Assembly (NCBI RefSeq): GCF_023149035.1
Contig: NZ_JAHXMY010000002.1
Location: forward strand, 1,353,846-1,417,845
DNA length: 64,000 bases
Source: Microbacterium sp. EYE_78
GTDB lineage: Bacteria; Actinomycetota; Actinomycetes; Actinomycetales; Microbacteriaceae
Direction: 5' to 3'
A program made the position numbers and the translations under genes. The notes below the pieces were generated by a model. The model saw only the letters and a program-made list of their open reading frames with translations. It ran no database searches and was not told the DNA's origin. Every line of letters begins with the position of its first letter. Position 1 is the stretch's first letter. Of this stretch, positions 50,146 through 60,412 are shown one piece after another.

Positions 50146-51253
50146 TGAGGCTCGCAATCTTCCACCCGCGCGCCGCGAGACCGTCGGTGGCGACGCTCAC
50201 GGCGGACGGGACGACACTGATCTCGCCGAGGCCGAACTGCGCCCCCGGCGAGTGCTCGAGACGGAAGTCCTCGACGTTCACCTCGAGCTCGCCCAGATCG
50301 CCGAAGAGACGTCCGAGTTGGCCAGGGGTGTCGTCGACCATGACGACGACGGTCTCGTAGCGACGGTTCTGTCCGTGCTTGCCGGGCAGGCGCTCGACGC
50401 CCTCGTTGCCGCGGCGGATGGTGTCGGCGACGGCGCGGCGCGAACCGGGGGCATCGGGCGCGCGAAGGGCGGCCGCGACGCCCGAGAGGTCGCGGGCCAG
50501 CGCGTCGAGGACGTCGACGACGGGCTCGGCGTTGGCGCCGAGGATCTGCACCCACAGTTCGGGGGCGGATGCCGCGATGCGCGTCGTGTCGCGGACACCC
50601 TGCCCGGCCAGGCGGAGCGATCCGTCCTCTGCGGCCACGAACCGGCCCGCGAGCAGGGATGCCACGAGCTGCGGCACGTGCGAGACGAGCGCGACCGAGC
50701 GGTCGTGCTCCTCGGGGGTCATCTCAATCGGCGTGGCGCCGAGATCGAGGGCGAGCCCCTCGACGACCGCGAGGTCGCGCGCGGAGGTCTCCTCGTCGCG
50801 GCAGATGACCCACGGGCGGCCGAAGAAGATGTCGGCACGCGCCGAGATGGCGCCGCCGCGTTCCCGGCCCGCCATGGGATGCGAGCCGATGTACCGCGTG
50901 AGGTCGACGCCGCGCGAGCGGAGGGTCTGCAGCGGCTCGAGCTTCACGCTCGCGACGTCGGTGACGACGGCGCCCGGGAAGGCGGCGAGCTCGCGCTCGA
51001 TCACGTCGGCCGTGACATCCGGCGGGACGGCGACGACGACGAGCGACGGCTGGTCGTCCGCGGCGGCCAGGCGCCCGGCGCCGTAGTCCACCGCGAGGCG
51101 CAACTGGGCGGGCGACGCGTCCGCGAGGACGACGTCGACACCGAGCGACCGCAGCGCATGGCCCACGCTCGAACCGAGGAGTCCGGCGCCGACGATGCGG
51201 ACGGTGCCGCTCGTGCGGACGGCGCGGGCGCGCGCGTCGATCGCGTCGGTCAC
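50138..51253 (-). CDS. tyrA: Prephenate dehydrogenase
   Basis: A 371-residue enzyme of tyrosine synthesis that oxidatively decarboxylates prephenate. The NAD-binding motif is [32 protein letters not shown] contains the catalytic His of Tyr[19 protein letters not shown] is also typical. The last 80 residues look like an ACT-type regulatory domain ([23 protein letters not shown]), so feedback by tyrosine is plausible. Its start overlaps the rluB stop by four bases. It sits between rluB and cmk, where M. tuberculosis lacks a tyrA. Confidence 0.94.
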   Translation of the reverse strand: MTDAIDARARAVRTSGTVRIVGAGLLGSSVGHALRSLGVDVVLADASPAQLRLAVDYGAGRLAAADDQPSLVVVAVPPDVTADVIERELAAFPGAVVTDVASVKLEPLQTLRSRGVDLTRYIGSHPMAGRERGGAISARADIFFGRPWVICRDEETSARDLAVVEGLALDLGATPIEMTPEEHDRSVALVSHVPQLVASLLAGRFVAAEDGSLRLAGQGVRDTTRIAASAPELWVQILGANAEPVVDVLDALARDLSGVAAALRAPDAPGSRRAVADTIRRGNEGVERLPGKHGQNRRYETVVVMVDDTPGQLGRLFGDLGELEVNVEDFRLEHSPGAQFGLGEISVVPSAVSVATDGLAARGWKIASLND

Positions 51254-52032
51254 AACTGCTCCTGAGTGGGGTCCCCGGGCGGGGTCTCCGCCTGGCGCGC
51301 GAGTGTCAGCAGCGCGCCGCGTTCCACTGTAGTCAACTCCCGTGCCCTGCCCGCTGGGAGGGTGCCCAGGTGCAACGGCCCGAACTGCCGTCGGACGAGG
51401 TCCTTCACGGGGTGCCCGACGGCGGCCATCATGCGCCGCACGATGCGGTTCCGACCCGAGTGCAGGGTGAGCTCGACGAGGCTCGTGCCACCACTGGCAT
51501 CCAGCAGCCGCGCCTTGTCGGCCGCGATCGGCCCGTCCTCGAGGTCGATCCCCTTCGTCAGCTTCGCGACCGTCTGCGGCGTGACCCGCCCGTCGACCTT
51601 GGCGATGTAGACCTTCGTCACCCCGAACGACGGGTGGGCGAGCACGTGGGCGAGGCCGCCGTCGTTGGTGAGCACGAGCAGGCCGCTCGTCTCGGCGTCG
51701 AGGCGCCCGACGTTGTACAGCCGTTCCGGCCAGTCCCTCGTGAAGCGGCGCAGGTCGGCGCGCCCCTTCTCATCCTTCATCGACGAGACGACGCCGGTGG
51801 GTTTGTTGAGCATGACGTAGCGCTTGCCGGGATCGAGCTGGATCGCGGTGCCGTCGACGTCGACGAGGTCGACGGCGGGGTCGATGCGGCTGCCGAGCTC
51901 GGTGACGACGACGCCGTTCACTCTCACGCGGCCCTCGACGATGTACTGCTCCGACACGCGCCGCGAGGCGACGCCCGCGTTCGCGAGCACTTTCTGCAAG
52001 CGGACGCCCTCGGCGTCGGGTGCGTCGGTCAT
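51250..52032 (-). CDS. rluB: 23S rRNA pseudouridine synthase RluB-type
   Basis: A 260-residue pseudouridine synthase of the RsuA/RluB group. It has an N-terminal S4 domain (VRLQKVLANAGVASRRVSEQYI) and the catalytic motif GRLDAETSGLLVLTNDG with the active-site Asp. Related blocks include NKPTGVVSSMKDEKGR and HSGRNRIVRRMMAAVGHPV. It probably modifies 23S rRNA. Start and stop overlap scpB and tyrA by four bases each. Confidence 0.93.
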   Translation of the reverse strand: MTDAPDAEGVRLQKVLANAGVASRRVSEQYIVEGRVRVNGVVVTELGSRIDPAVDLVDVDGTAIQLDPGKRYVMLNKPTGVVSSMKDEKGRADLRRFTRDWPERLYNVGRLDAETSGLLVLTNDGGLAHVLAHPSFGVTKVYIAKVDGRVTPQTVAKLTKGIDLEDGPIAADKARLLDASGGTSLVELTLHSGRNRIVRRMMAAVGHPVKDLVRRQFGPLHLGTLPAGRARELTTVERGALLTLARQAETPPGDPTQEQL

Positions 52033-52634
52033 CGGATGGTCTCTCCTTCGAAGCCCGCAGACCCGTCGTCGAGCAGCGGCGAGATCGGCGGCAACTCGTC
52101 GAGCGAGTTGATGCCGAGGTGTCCGAGCAGCGCGTCGGTCGTGCGGTAGTTGAGGGCCCCTGTCTCGGGGTCGGTGAACGCCTCGGTGATGAGGCCGCGG
52201 GCGAGCAGGGTCCGGACGACGGAGTCGACGTTGACCGCCCGGATCGAGGCGACCTGGCTGCGCGAGACAGGCTGCTTGTACGCGATGACGGCGAGCGTCT
52301 CGAGTGCGGCCTGCGACAGCCGCGACGGCGCCTGCCCGTTGACGAACTCCGAGACGAGATCGTCGTGATCGTCGCGGACGTAGAAGCGCCAGCCACCGCC
52401 GACCTCGCGGAGCTCGAACCCGCGGCGCGGCCCGGCGCGCTCACCGTCGTAGTCGGCGACGAGCTCCTCGACCGCCTGGCGGACGGCGGGCACCGGGGAT
52501 CCGACGGCAGCGGCGAGCGCGACGAGGCTGTGCGGCTCGTCGATGACCATCAGGATCGCTTCCAGGCGGCGGGCCACATCGGCGGGGGCCTGCGAGCGCT
52601 GGGGCGCCTCGGTCTCGGTGAGGTCATCGGTCAT
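52029..52634 (-). CDS. scpB: Segregation and condensation protein B
   Basis: A 201-residue winged-helix protein, partner of ScpA in the SMC condensin. Typical segments are RRLEAILMVIDEPHSLVALAAAVG, GGWRFYVRDDHDDLVSEFVNGQ, SQAALETLAVIAYKQPVSRSQVASIRAVNVDSVVRTLLARGLI. The ATG at 52634 overlaps the scpA stop by 11 bp. Confidence 0.95.
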   Translation of the reverse strand: MTDDLTETEAPQRSQAPADVARRLEAILMVIDEPHSLVALAAAVGSPVPAVRQAVEELVADYDGERAGPRRGFELREVGGGWRFYVRDDHDDLVSEFVNGQAPSRLSQAALETLAVIAYKQPVSRSQVASIRAVNVDSVVRTLLARGLITEAFTDPETGALNYRTTDALLGHLGINSLDELPPISPLLDDGSAGFEGETIR

Positions 52635-53475
52635 AGTCGGCTCCCAACGTGGCGAGGTTCTCTTCGGACCACCGTTCGGCCGTCCAGCGCAGCGTCAGCT
52701 CGCCCAGCGGTTCGAGCTGCTCGAACGACAGCGCCGCGTGGCGGTAGAGCTCGAGCACGGCGATGAACCGCGCGACGACGACCCCGGTCTGGGAGACCCC
52801 GGCGACCAGGTCGCGGAAGTTGAGCTGTCCGGCGTCCCGCAGCAGCGTGACGACGACGGCGGCCTGCTCCCGGATCGAGACGAGCGGAGCGTGCAGATGG
52901 TCGAGCCCGACGTGCGGGATCTCCTTCGGCGCGAACGCCAGCATGGCGATGGCTGCGAAGTCCTCGGGCGACAGCGTCCACACGAGCTCCGGCACCGCGC
53001 GCCGGTGCTGCTCGTCGAGTCGCACCGCGCGCGTGTGGCGCTTGCCCTCGCGCTCGAGGCATCGCGCGAACCACACCGAGACCTCCTTGAAGGCGCGGTA
53101 CTGCAGCAGGCGGGCGAAGAGAAGATCCCGCGCCTCGAGGAGGGCGACCGACTCGGCATCCACCAGTTCACCCTGCGGCAGCAGGCCCGCGACCTTCATG
53201 TCGAGCAGCGTCGCGGCGACGACGAGGAACTCGGATGCCTGGTCGAGCTCGGCATCGTCGCCCAGGCCCTTCAGGTACGAGATGAACTCGTCGGTGACCT
53301 TGCTGAGCGAGACCTCGGTGATGTCGAGCTCGTGCTTCGAGATCAGGGTCAGCAGCAGGTCGAACGGTCCGTCGAAGTTGCCGAGCGACACGCGGAACGA
53401 CTCGCCCGACTCGTCGGCAGGGGCATCCGGGGGCGCGGCGTCGACGTGCGGGACGTCCTCAGGCGACGGCGCCAC
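52624..53475 (-). CDS. scpA: Segregation and condensation protein A
   Basis: A 283-residue kleisin of the SMC complex. The N-terminal kleisin helix bundle is FRVSLGNFDGPFDLLLTLISKHELDITEVSLSKVTDEF (about 27-64), and the C-terminal winged helix begins near SFEQLEPLGELTLRW. It follows parA, overlapping its end by 17 bp, and is translated with scpB. The GTG at 53475 gives the most plausible start. Confidence 0.94.
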   Translation of the reverse strand: MAPSPEDVPHVDAAPPDAPADESGESFRVSLGNFDGPFDLLLTLISKHELDITEVSLSKVTDEFISYLKGLGDDAELDQASEFLVVAATLLDMKVAGLLPQGELVDAESVALLEARDLLFARLLQYRAFKEVSVWFARCLEREGKRHTRAVRLDEQHRRAVPELVWTLSPEDFAAIAMLAFAPKEIPHVGLDHLHAPLVSIREQAAVVVTLLRDAGQLNFRDLVAGVSQTGVVVARFIAVLELYRHAALSFEQLEPLGELTLRWTAERWSEENLATLGADYDR

Positions 53476-54367
53476 GAGCGACCAGCTCCCGCGCCAGACG
53501 CAGGTACGCCTGCGCGGCCGAGTGCTCGGGTGCGAACTTCGTGATGGGCACCCCGGCGACCGACGCGTCGGGGAACTTCACCGTGCGGCCGATGACGGTC
53601 TCGAGGACGTCATCGCCGAACGCCTCGACGACCCGCTCGAGCACCTCGCGGGAGTGCAGGGTGCGCGGGTCGTACATGGTGGCCAGCACGCCGTCGAGTT
53701 CGATGGCGGGGTTCAGCCGGTCGCGGACCTTGTCGATCGTCTCGATGAGCAGGGCGACGCCGCGCAGCGCGAAGAACTCGCATTCGAGCGGGATCAGCAC
53801 ACCGTGGCTCGCCGTCAGGGCGTTCACGGTCAGCAGGCCCAGAGACGGCTGGCAGTCGACGAGGATGACGTCGTAGTCCGCCGCCACCTTCCGCAGCACC
53901 CGGGCGAGGATCGTCTCGCGGGCGACCTCGTTGACGAGGTGCACCTCGGCGGCCGATAGGTCGATGTTCGCCGGGATGACGTCGAGGTTCTCGACCGCTG
54001 TCGGGACGATGACTTCCTTCGGGTCCCGCTTGGTGTCGAGCAGGAGGTCGTAGATCGTCGGACCGTCGTGGGTCTGGATGCCGAGCCCCGCCGACAGCGC
54101 GCCCTGCGGGTCGAAGTCGACGGCGAGCACGCGGCGACCGTACGAGGCGAGTCCCGCGGCCAGGTTGATGGTGGTCGTCGTCTTGCCGACGCCGCCCTTC
54201 TGGTTGCACAGCGAGATGATGCGCGCCGGTCCGTGGCCGTTGAGCTTCGGCGGGGTCGGGAAGCCCTGATAGGGGCGACCGGTGGGGCCCATCGGGATGT
54301 CGGTCGCCGAGCCTCCGGTCGCCGATGCGCCCGTGGCCTCCGCCGTGCTCCGCTTGCTGCCCGCCAC
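53459..54367 (-). CDS. ParA-family ATPase upstream of scpA (PldP-like)
   Basis: A 302-residue ParA-type ATPase with a 45-residue Gly/Thr/Pro-rich N-terminal extension. Walker A is CNQKGGVGKTTTTINLA (about 54-70), then AVDFDPQGALSAGLG and VILVDCQPSLGLL. It corresponds to Rv1708 and to corynebacterial PldP, an orphan ParA involved in division-site function, always next to scpA. No parB is present. The GTG at 54367 follows AGGAG, with TACAAT upstream as the -10, so the parA-to-der genes probably form one operon. Confidence 0.9.
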   Translation of the reverse strand: MAGSKRSTAEATGASATGGSATDIPMGPTGRPYQGFPTPPKLNGHGPARIISLCNQKGGVGKTTTTINLAAGLASYGRRVLAVDFDPQGALSAGLGIQTHDGPTIYDLLLDTKRDPKEVIVPTAVENLDVIPANIDLSAAEVHLVNEVARETILARVLRKVAADYDVILVDCQPSLGLLTVNALTASHGVLIPLECEFFALRGVALLIETIDKVRDRLNPAIELDGVLATMYDPRTLHSREVLERVVEAFGDDVLETVIGRTVKFPDASVAGVPITKFAPEHSAAQAYLRLARELVARGAVA

Positions 54368-54458
54368 TGATCTCCTGCCTTCGCCGTGCGTCTCCCGATT
54401 GTAGTCACCACCGCGGCGCCTGCGAGGGAGCGACTCCCCCGCAGCACGCGACCGCGTG

Positions 54459-55382
54459 TCACCGAGCCCGCGGATGCGAGGTCAGGTAGACGTCGCGGAG
54501 CGCGTCGACCGTGACGTGCGTGTAGATCTGCGTCGTCGCGACGGATGCGTGGCCGAGCAGCTCCTGCACGACCCGGACGTCCGCGCCGCCCTGCAGCAGG
54601 TGGGTGGCGAACGAGTGCCGCAGCGTGTGCGGCGACACGTGCGCCGTCAGTCCGGCGCGTTCGGCGGCCTGCTGGATCACGAGCCACGCGCTCTGCCGCG
54701 AGAGCGGCGCCCCCCGCGCGCCGAGGAAGGCCCGCGGCGTCGCCCGCCCCCGTCGGGACAGTTCGGGCCGGGCCCGGGTCAGGTACGCGTCGACCGCCGC
54801 GCGGGCGTAGGAGCCGACCGGCACGACGCGCTCCTTCGAGCCCTTTCCGCGGACGCGCAGCGCGTCGCCGTGCGTGAGGTCGTCGACGTCGAGGTCGACG
54901 ATCTCCGACACTCGGGCACCGGTGGCGTAGAGCAGCTCCAGCAGCGCACGGTCGCGGAGGCCGATGAGGTCGCCGGGAGCGGCATCCGCCGGTGCGGGGC
55001 CAGCAGCATCCAACAGCCGGACGACCTCGTCCACGGGCAGCGCCTTCGGCAGCCGCATCGGCGCCTTCGGGGGTCGGAGCCGGCCCGTCGGGTCGTCGAC
55101 GGCGATGCCCTCGCGGGTGAGGAAGCGATGGAAGCTGCGGATCGCCGACTGCAGGCGAGCGAGGGAGGTCGCCGCCGGCGGCGGCTCGGCGGACGCGCGC
55201 TCGGCAGCGAACGCGGTCACGAGCGCATCGGTGACGGCATCCGTCTCCACGATCGCGCGCTCGGCCATCCACTCGACGTAGCCCGCGAGGTCGCGGCGAT
55301 ACGCCGCGACCGTGTGTGCGGACAGTCCCCGCTCGATCGTGATGTGGCGCAGGAACGCGTCGACGGCGCGCTCGAGCCTCAT
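54459..55382 (-). CDS. xerD: Tyrosine recombinase XerD
   Basis: A 307-residue chromosome dimer resolvase. The SAM-like N-terminal domain begins [19 protein letters not shown] and contains [14 protein letters not shown]. The catalytic residues are all present: Arg in ATGARVSE, Lys in GKGSKERVV, His-x-x-Arg in HTLRHSFA, His in [11 protein letters not shown] and the Tyr nucleophile in QIYTHV. The ATG at 55382 starts seven bases after the NUDIX stop. It is full-length, unlike the integrase fragment at 44 kb. Confidence 0.94.
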   Translation of the reverse strand: MRLERAVDAFLRHITIERGLSAHTVAAYRRDLAGYVEWMAERAIVETDAVTDALVTAFAAERASAEPPPAATSLARLQSAIRSFHRFLTREGIAVDDPTGRLRPPKAPMRLPKALPVDEVVRLLDAAGPAPADAAPGDLIGLRDRALLELLYATGARVSEIVDLDVDDLTHGDALRVRGKGSKERVVPVGSYARAAVDAYLTRARPELSRRGRATPRAFLGARGAPLSRQSAWLVIQQAAERAGLTAHVSPHTLRHSFATHLLQGGADVRVVQELLGHASVATTQIYTHVTVDALRDVYLTSHPRAR

Positions 55383-55389
55383 CCGAGCC

Positions 55390-56034
55390 TCAGGCCTGCG
55401 GCCTGTCGGCGCCCACCGGTCGTGACCGCCCCGGCCACGGCGCATCGGCCGCGCCCAGGGTCGCCCACGCCCGGGCGCGACCGGCAGCTGCCGCCAGTGC
55501 AGCGATCACCAACGAGGGGTTCTGGAGCCGCCGGTCGAGCACCGCGTCGACGACCTCGTCCAGGGGCGCCCAGCGCACCTCGATGTCGGCCTCTTCCTCG
55601 GTGCGGCTGAACGCCTCGGCCGTGGCCGCGAGGCCCCGTGCGAGGTAGATGCGGATCGCCTCGTCGCTGCCGCCGGGGCTCGTGAAGAAGTCCGACAGGA
55701 CGTCCCAGCGCTCCGCCGTGAGGTCGGCCTCCTCGGCCAGCTCGCGTTTCGCGGCCTCGAGCGGGTCCTCGCCCGGCACATCGAGGAGCCCTGCGGGGAT
55801 CTCCCAGTCCCGGAAGCCGACGGGGTGCCGGTACTGGCGGATCAGCAGGACACGGTCGTCCCCGTCCAGCGCGAGGACGGCCACTGCGCCGCTGTGATCG
55901 ACGTACTCCCGGACGATGGTGCCGTCGCCGTACGTGAACTCGTCGCGCCGCAGGTTCCAGACCCGACCTTCGAATACGGTCTCGGTGTCGGTCACGACGA
56001 CGGCCGTGGGCTCGTCGCGAAGCTCTCCCGTCAC
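55390..56034 (-). CDS. NUDIX hydrolase (ADP-ribose pyrophosphatase type)
   Basis: A 214-residue NUDIX enzyme. The NUDIX box begins [20 protein letters not shown] and ends EADL (about 104-127), and the ADP-ribose-specific Pro lies further on ([13 protein letters not shown]). It hydrolyses ADP-ribose to AMP and ribose 5-phosphate. The GTG at 56034 is preferred because it lies four bases after the pyrG stop, suggesting coupled translation. It matches Rv1700 between pyrG and xerD. Confidence 0.9.
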   Translation of the reverse strand: MTGELRDEPTAVVVTDTETVFEGRVWNLRRDEFTYGDGTIVREYVDHSGAVAVLALDGDDRVLLIRQYRHPVGFRDWEIPAGLLDVPGEDPLEAAKRELAEEADLTAERWDVLSDFFTSPGGSDEAIRIYLARGLAATAEAFSRTEEEADIEVRWAPLDEVVDAVLDRRLQNPSLVIAALAAAAGRARAWATLGAADAPWPGRSRPVGADRPQA

Positions 56035-56038
56035 GCCG

Positions 56039-57739
56039 TCAGTCCTCGTTCTCGACGTCGAACAGCTCGCTCGCGCGGTGGCGGTCGAGCGCCGCCGCGA
56101 TGAGTCCGCGGAACAGCGGGTTCGCCTCGGTCGGCCGCGAGCGGAGCTCGGGGTGCGCCTGCGTCGCGATGTAGTACGGGTGCACGTCGCGCGGCAGCTC
56201 GACGTACTCCACGAGGTCAAGATCGGGGTTCAGACCAGAGAACCAGAGCCCGGCGTCGGCGATCTCCTGCCGGTAGGCGTTGTTGACCTCGTAGCGGTGA
56301 CGGTGGCGCTCGGTCGCACGGTCCGAGCCATACAGCTCCGCCGCGAGGGACCCCTCGGCCAGGGCCGCCTCGTACAGACCGAGGCGCATGGTGCCGCCCA
56401 TGTCGCCGCGGTCGAGGATGTCGACCTGCTCGGCCATCGTCGCGATGACCGGATGCGGCGTCTCGGGGTCGAACTCGCTCGACGAGGCATCCTCGATCCC
56501 CGCGACGTGGCGGGCGTACTCGATGACCATGCACTGCAGGCCGAGGCAGATCCCGAGGGTCGGCAGGCCCTGCTCGCGGGCGAACCGGAGCGCTCCGAGC
56601 TTGCCCTCGATCCCCCGGATGCCGAAGCCGCCCGGGATGACGATGCCGTCGACCGCGGACAGTGCCTTGGCCGCACCTTCCGGCGTTTCGCAGAGGTCGG
56701 ACGGGATCCAGACGATCTGGACCTTGGTCTCCTGCGCGAACCCGCCGGCCTTGAGCGCCTCGGTCACCGAGAGGTAGGCGTCGGGCAGGTCGATGTACTT
56801 GCCGACGAGACCGATGGTGACTTCGTGCTTGGGGTTGTGGACGGCGTTGAGGACCTTGTTCCAGCGGGTCCAGTCCGTCTCCCCCGCCTTCGCGCCGAGC
56901 CCCAGCCGGCGGACGATGTAGGAGTCGAGGCCCTGATCGCTGAGCGTCGACGGGATGTCGTAGATGCTCGGCAGGTCGACCGTGTTGATGACCGCATCCT
57001 CGTCGACGTCGCACATCAGCGCGATCTTGCGCTTGTTCGATTCGGTGACGGGGCGGTCGCTGCGCAGGACGAGCGCATCGGGCTGGATGCCGATGGAGCG
57101 GAGCATCGCGACCGAGTGCTGCGTCGGCTTGGTCTTCTGCTCGCCCGAGGCACCCATGAAGGGGACCAGGGAGACGTGCACGAAGAACACGTTGTCGCGC
57201 CCGAGCTCGTGACGGATCTGCCGCGCCGACTCGATGAACGGCTGCGACTCGATGTCGCCGACCGTGCCGCCGACCTCGGTGATGATGACGTCGGGGCGGG
57301 GCTCCTCGCTCGCCTGCAGCCGCATCCGCCGCTTGATCTCGTCGGAGATGTGCGGGATGACCTGCACCGTGTCGCCGAGGTACTCGCCACGGCGCTCCTT
57401 GGCGATGACCTCGGAGTAGATCTGGCCGGTCGTGACGTTGGCCGCCTGGCTCAGCTCGATGTCGAGGAAGCGCTCGTAGTGGCCGATGTCGAGGTCGGTC
57501 TCAGCGCCGTCGTCGGTCACGAAGACCTCGCCGTGCTGGAACGGGTTCATCGTCCCCGGGTCGACGTTCAGGTAGGGATCGAGCTTCTGCATGACGACCC
57601 GCAGGCCGCGCGCGGTGAGCAGATTGCCCAGGCTGGCGGCGGTCAGACCCTTGCCGAGAGAGGAAACGACACCACCCGTCACGAAGATGTGCTTGGTGAT
57701 GTCGTTGTTTTTACGTTCCGCGCCCGAAGTGTCCGTCAC
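56039..57739 (-). CDS. pyrG: CTP synthase
   Basis: A 566-residue enzyme that aminates UTP to CTP using glutamine. The synthetase domain begins [23 protein letters not shown] and contains [23 protein letters not shown]; the C-terminal glutaminase domain has [16 protein letters not shown] with the nucleophilic Cys and HPELRSRP with the catalytic His/Glu. The GTG at 57739 lies eight bases after TAGGGT, so the leader is absent or very short. It starts a pyrG-NUDIX-xerD operon. Confidence 0.97.
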   Translation of the reverse strand: MTDTSGAERKNNDITKHIFVTGGVVSSLGKGLTAASLGNLLTARGLRVVMQKLDPYLNVDPGTMNPFQHGEVFVTDDGAETDLDIGHYERFLDIELSQAANVTTGQIYSEVIAKERRGEYLGDTVQVIPHISDEIKRRMRLQASEEPRPDVIITEVGGTVGDIESQPFIESARQIRHELGRDNVFFVHVSLVPFMGASGEQKTKPTQHSVAMLRSIGIQPDALVLRSDRPVTESNKRKIALMCDVDEDAVINTVDLPSIYDIPSTLSDQGLDSYIVRRLGLGAKAGETDWTRWNKVLNAVHNPKHEVTIGLVGKYIDLPDAYLSVTEALKAGGFAQETKVQIVWIPSDLCETPEGAAKALSAVDGIVIPGGFGIRGIEGKLGALRFAREQGLPTLGICLGLQCMVIEYARHVAGIEDASSSEFDPETPHPVIATMAEQVDILDRGDMGGTMRLGLYEAALAEGSLAAELYGSDRATERHRHRYEVNNAYRQEIADAGLWFSGLNPDLDLVEYVELPRDVHPYYIATQAHPELRSRPTEANPLFRGLIAAALDRHRASELFDVENED

Positions 57740-57753
57740 GGGCTTTTACCCTA

Positions 57754-57778
57754 TCAGCCCGGATGGGGCCGGGGCTGA
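57754..57778 (-). terminator. Hairpin between recN and pyrG
   Basis: TCAGCCC (57754-57760) pairs with GGGCTGA (57772-57778). It follows the recN stop at 57798 and lies directly upstream of the pyrG -10 box (57753-57748), so it probably ends the upstream operon. Confidence 0.55.
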
Positions 57779-57797
57779 GAGCCTGGCCGGGTGTCGC

Positions 57798-59492
57798 TCA
57801 GTGCGCACCCCCGAGCGCGAGCAGTTCGCGGGCGTGGTCGAGGGCGGCATCCGAATCGGCCATCCCCGACAGCAGACGCGCCATCTCGGCAGCACGGTCT
57901 GCACCGTCCAGCCGGCGGACGCTCGACGCCGTCACGGAGCCGTCGTTCGCCTTGACGACGGTCAGGTGGTTGCCCGCGAACGCGGCGACCTGTGCCAGGT
58001 GGGTCACGGCGATGACCTGACTCGTCTCCGCGAGCTTCGCCAGGCGCCGCCCGACCTCGATGGCAGCGGCGCCGCCGATGCCGGCATCCACCTCGTCGAA
58101 GACGAAGGTCGGGACCGGATCGGTCCCCGCGATGACGACCTCGATCGCCAGCATGACGCGGCTCAGCTCGCCGCCGGAGGCTCCCCGCGCGACGGGCCGC
58201 GGCGAGGCGCCGGGGTGCGGCGCGAGCAGGATCGTGACGTCATCGCGACCGTGCGCGGCCTCGGCGCCCGGCTCGACCGCGACCGTGAGCTGCGCGTCGG
58301 GGAGCGCGAGATGGCGCAGCTCCTCGGTGACGGCTTCGCCGAGGCGGGATGCCGCTTCGCGCCGCGCCTGCGACAGCGCCTCTCCCGCGCGGTCGAGATC
58401 GCCCCGGAGGCGGTCCCGCTCGGCGGTGAGGCGTTCGATGCGGTCGGAGTCGTCGTCGAGCTCCGCCAGCCGCGCCGACCCGGTGGCGAGCAGGTCGATC
58501 GCAGCCGCAAGGGAACCGTGCGCCCGAATCAGGCCGCCGATCGCCGACCGTCGCTCCTCGACGGCGGCGAGCTCGTGCGGGCCGCCCTCGTCGAGATCGG
58601 CGAGGTAGCTGCTGAGCTCCCCCGCGACGTCCGCGACGCGGTAGCCGAGCTCCTCCAGCGACGCCGCGTGCATCTGCAGGGTCGCGTCCGAGGACGCCGC
58701 CCGCTCGAGCGCGCGGCGCGCGTCCCCGAGCAGCCCCTGGACGTCGGGCTGATCGTCTTCGCTCGACAGCGCCTCATGGGCGGTCACGGCCGCGAGGCGG
58801 AGCTCCTCGGCGTTGGCGAGTCGATCCGCACGCTGTCCGAGCTCGAGATCCTCATCGGGCTGCGGGTCCACGGCTTCGATGGCCGCGATGGCGTCGCGGA
58901 GCTCTCCGGCTTCCCGCGCGCGGGCGTCCTGCTCGGCGGTCAGCGTCTCGAGTTCGCCGGCGGCGGAGCGCCAGGCATCCCACAGCGCTCGGTAGTCGGC
59001 GAGGATGCCCGCGATCGCGTCGCCCCCGAAGCGATCGAGGGCGTCGCGCTGTGCGGCGGCAGACTTCAGCCGCAGCTGGTCGGACTGTCCATGCACGACG
59101 ACGAGGTGGTCGGCGAGGTCCGCCAGCACGCCGGCCGGCGCCGTTCGTCCGCCCACGGTGGCCCGGCTGCGACCCTCGCTCGAGAGCGTGCGTCCGAGGT
59201 ACAGCTCGGCGGTGCCGTCGCCGTTCGGCTCGACGTCGCCGCCGGCGTCGCGCACGCGGTCGACGACAGCGCCCGACTCGGGGACGACCCAGACGCCGTC
59301 GACGGATGCCTGCTCGGCACCGGCGCGGACGGCCCCCGAGTCAGCCCGCTGCCCGAGGAGCAGCCCCAGTCCGGTCACGACCATGGTCTTGCCCGCGCCC
59401 GTCTCACCGGTGATCGCGGTGAAGCCGGGGCCGATCGGCAGAGTGGCGCTCGCGATCACGCCGAGATCGCGCAGCCGCATCTGCTCGATCAC
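57798..59492 (-). CDS. recN: DNA repair protein RecN
   Basis: A 564-residue SMC-like repair ATPase that acts at double-strand breaks. Walker A is TGETGAGKTMVVTGLG near the N-terminus; long helical arms (about 150-370, rich in Glu, Arg and Leu) form the coiled coil; the C-terminal half has the ABC signature ASGGELSRVMLAIE and Walker B VFDEVDAGIGG. The GTG at 59492 overlaps the nadK stop by four bases, a translational coupling seen in many actinobacteria. It is part of the tlyA-nadK-recN run, matching Rv1694-Rv1696. Confidence 0.95.
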   Translation of the reverse strand: MIEQMRLRDLGVIASATLPIGPGFTAITGETGAGKTMVVTGLGLLLGQRADSGAVRAGAEQASVDGVWVVPESGAVVDRVRDAGGDVEPNGDGTAELYLGRTLSSEGRSRATVGGRTAPAGVLADLADHLVVVHGQSDQLRLKSAAAQRDALDRFGGDAIAGILADYRALWDAWRSAAGELETLTAEQDARAREAGELRDAIAAIEAVDPQPDEDLELGQRADRLANAEELRLAAVTAHEALSSEDDQPDVQGLLGDARRALERAASSDATLQMHAASLEELGYRVADVAGELSSYLADLDEGGPHELAAVEERRSAIGGLIRAHGSLAAAIDLLATGSARLAELDDDSDRIERLTAERDRLRGDLDRAGEALSQARREAASRLGEAVTEELRHLALPDAQLTVAVEPGAEAAHGRDDVTILLAPHPGASPRPVARGASGGELSRVMLAIEVVIAGTDPVPTFVFDEVDAGIGGAAAIEVGRRLAKLAETSQVIAVTHLAQVAAFAGNHLTVVKANDGSVTASSVRRLDGADRAAEMARLLSGMADSDAALDHARELLALGGAH

Positions 59493-60412
59493 GAGACCGT
59501 CTCCGGGTCCCCTCGCCAGCCGGCGACGGGCAGCTGGAACTTCCGCACCAGGCGATCGGTGAACACCGAGGGGTGCAGGCGCGCGAGACGCACCGGCCGC
59601 TCGGACTTCCGCACGACCACCCGGGCGCCGGGCGGCAGATCGTGGGACCGGCGGCCGTCCGACCACAGGACTCCGCGCCCCTGCGTCCGCTCGAGGACGT
59701 CGATGGACACCGAGGTCTCGGGGCCGAGCACGACGGGCCGCGCGAAGAGGGCGTGCGCCGACAGCGGCACCAGGCAGAGCGCCTGCACCGAGGGCCAGAC
59801 GACGGGGCCGCCGGCAGAAAAGTTGTAGGCGGTCGATCCGGTCGGTGTCGCGACGACCACGCCGTCGCAGCCGAACGACGACAGCGGCCGACCGTCGATC
59901 TCGATCATCACCTCGAGCATCCGCTCACGGGAGGCCTTCTCGACGGTCGCCTCATTGAGCGCCCACGTTCTGTAGACGACCTCGTCCGCGGCGTCACGCA
60001 CCTCGACCGAGAGCGTCATCCGCTCGTGGATCTCGTAGTCCTTCGCGATCGCGCGCCCGATCGCCTCGTCGATGTCATCCGCTTCGAGCTCGGCGAGGAA
60101 GCCGACGTGGCCCATGTTCACCCCGAGGATCGGGACGGATGCCGGGCGCACGAGCTCTGCGGCGCGCAGGATCGTGCCGTCCCCACCCAGGACGATCGCG
60201 ATCTCGAGGTCGGCGACATCGACGCCGCCCTCCCCCAAGGTCGCCGTGTCGAGATCGCCCAGAACCTCGGCGAGTTCGGGGTCGTCACCCGGCAGGACCG
60301 GGCGCGCACCCGCGGCTCGGACCGCGGCGACCACCCGGCGGGCTGCGGCGACGGTGCTCTCACGCAGCGCGTGCGCCACCACCAGGATGTTGCGCGTCGC
60401 GTCGTCGGTCAT
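59489..60412 (-). CDS. nadK: NAD kinase
   Basis: A 307-residue enzyme that phosphorylates NAD to NADP. The GGDGT motif is in VLGGDGTILRAAEL and the NE motif in ALNEATVEKASRERM, with TPTGSTAYNFSAGGPVV as the third block. The ATG at 60412 gives MTDDATRNILVVAH and overlaps the tlyA stop by four bases. Confidence 0.96.
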   Translation of the reverse strand: MTDDATRNILVVAHALRESTVAAARRVVAAVRAAGARPVLPGDDPELAEVLGDLDTATLGEGGVDVADLEIAIVLGGDGTILRAAELVRPASVPILGVNMGHVGFLAELEADDIDEAIGRAIAKDYEIHERMTLSVEVRDAADEVVYRTWALNEATVEKASRERMLEVMIEIDGRPLSSFGCDGVVVATPTGSTAYNFSAGGPVVWPSVQALCLVPLSAHALFARPVVLGPETSVSIDVLERTQGRGVLWSDGRRSHDLPPGARVVVRKSERPVRLARLHPSVFTDRLVRKFQLPVAGWRGDPETVS

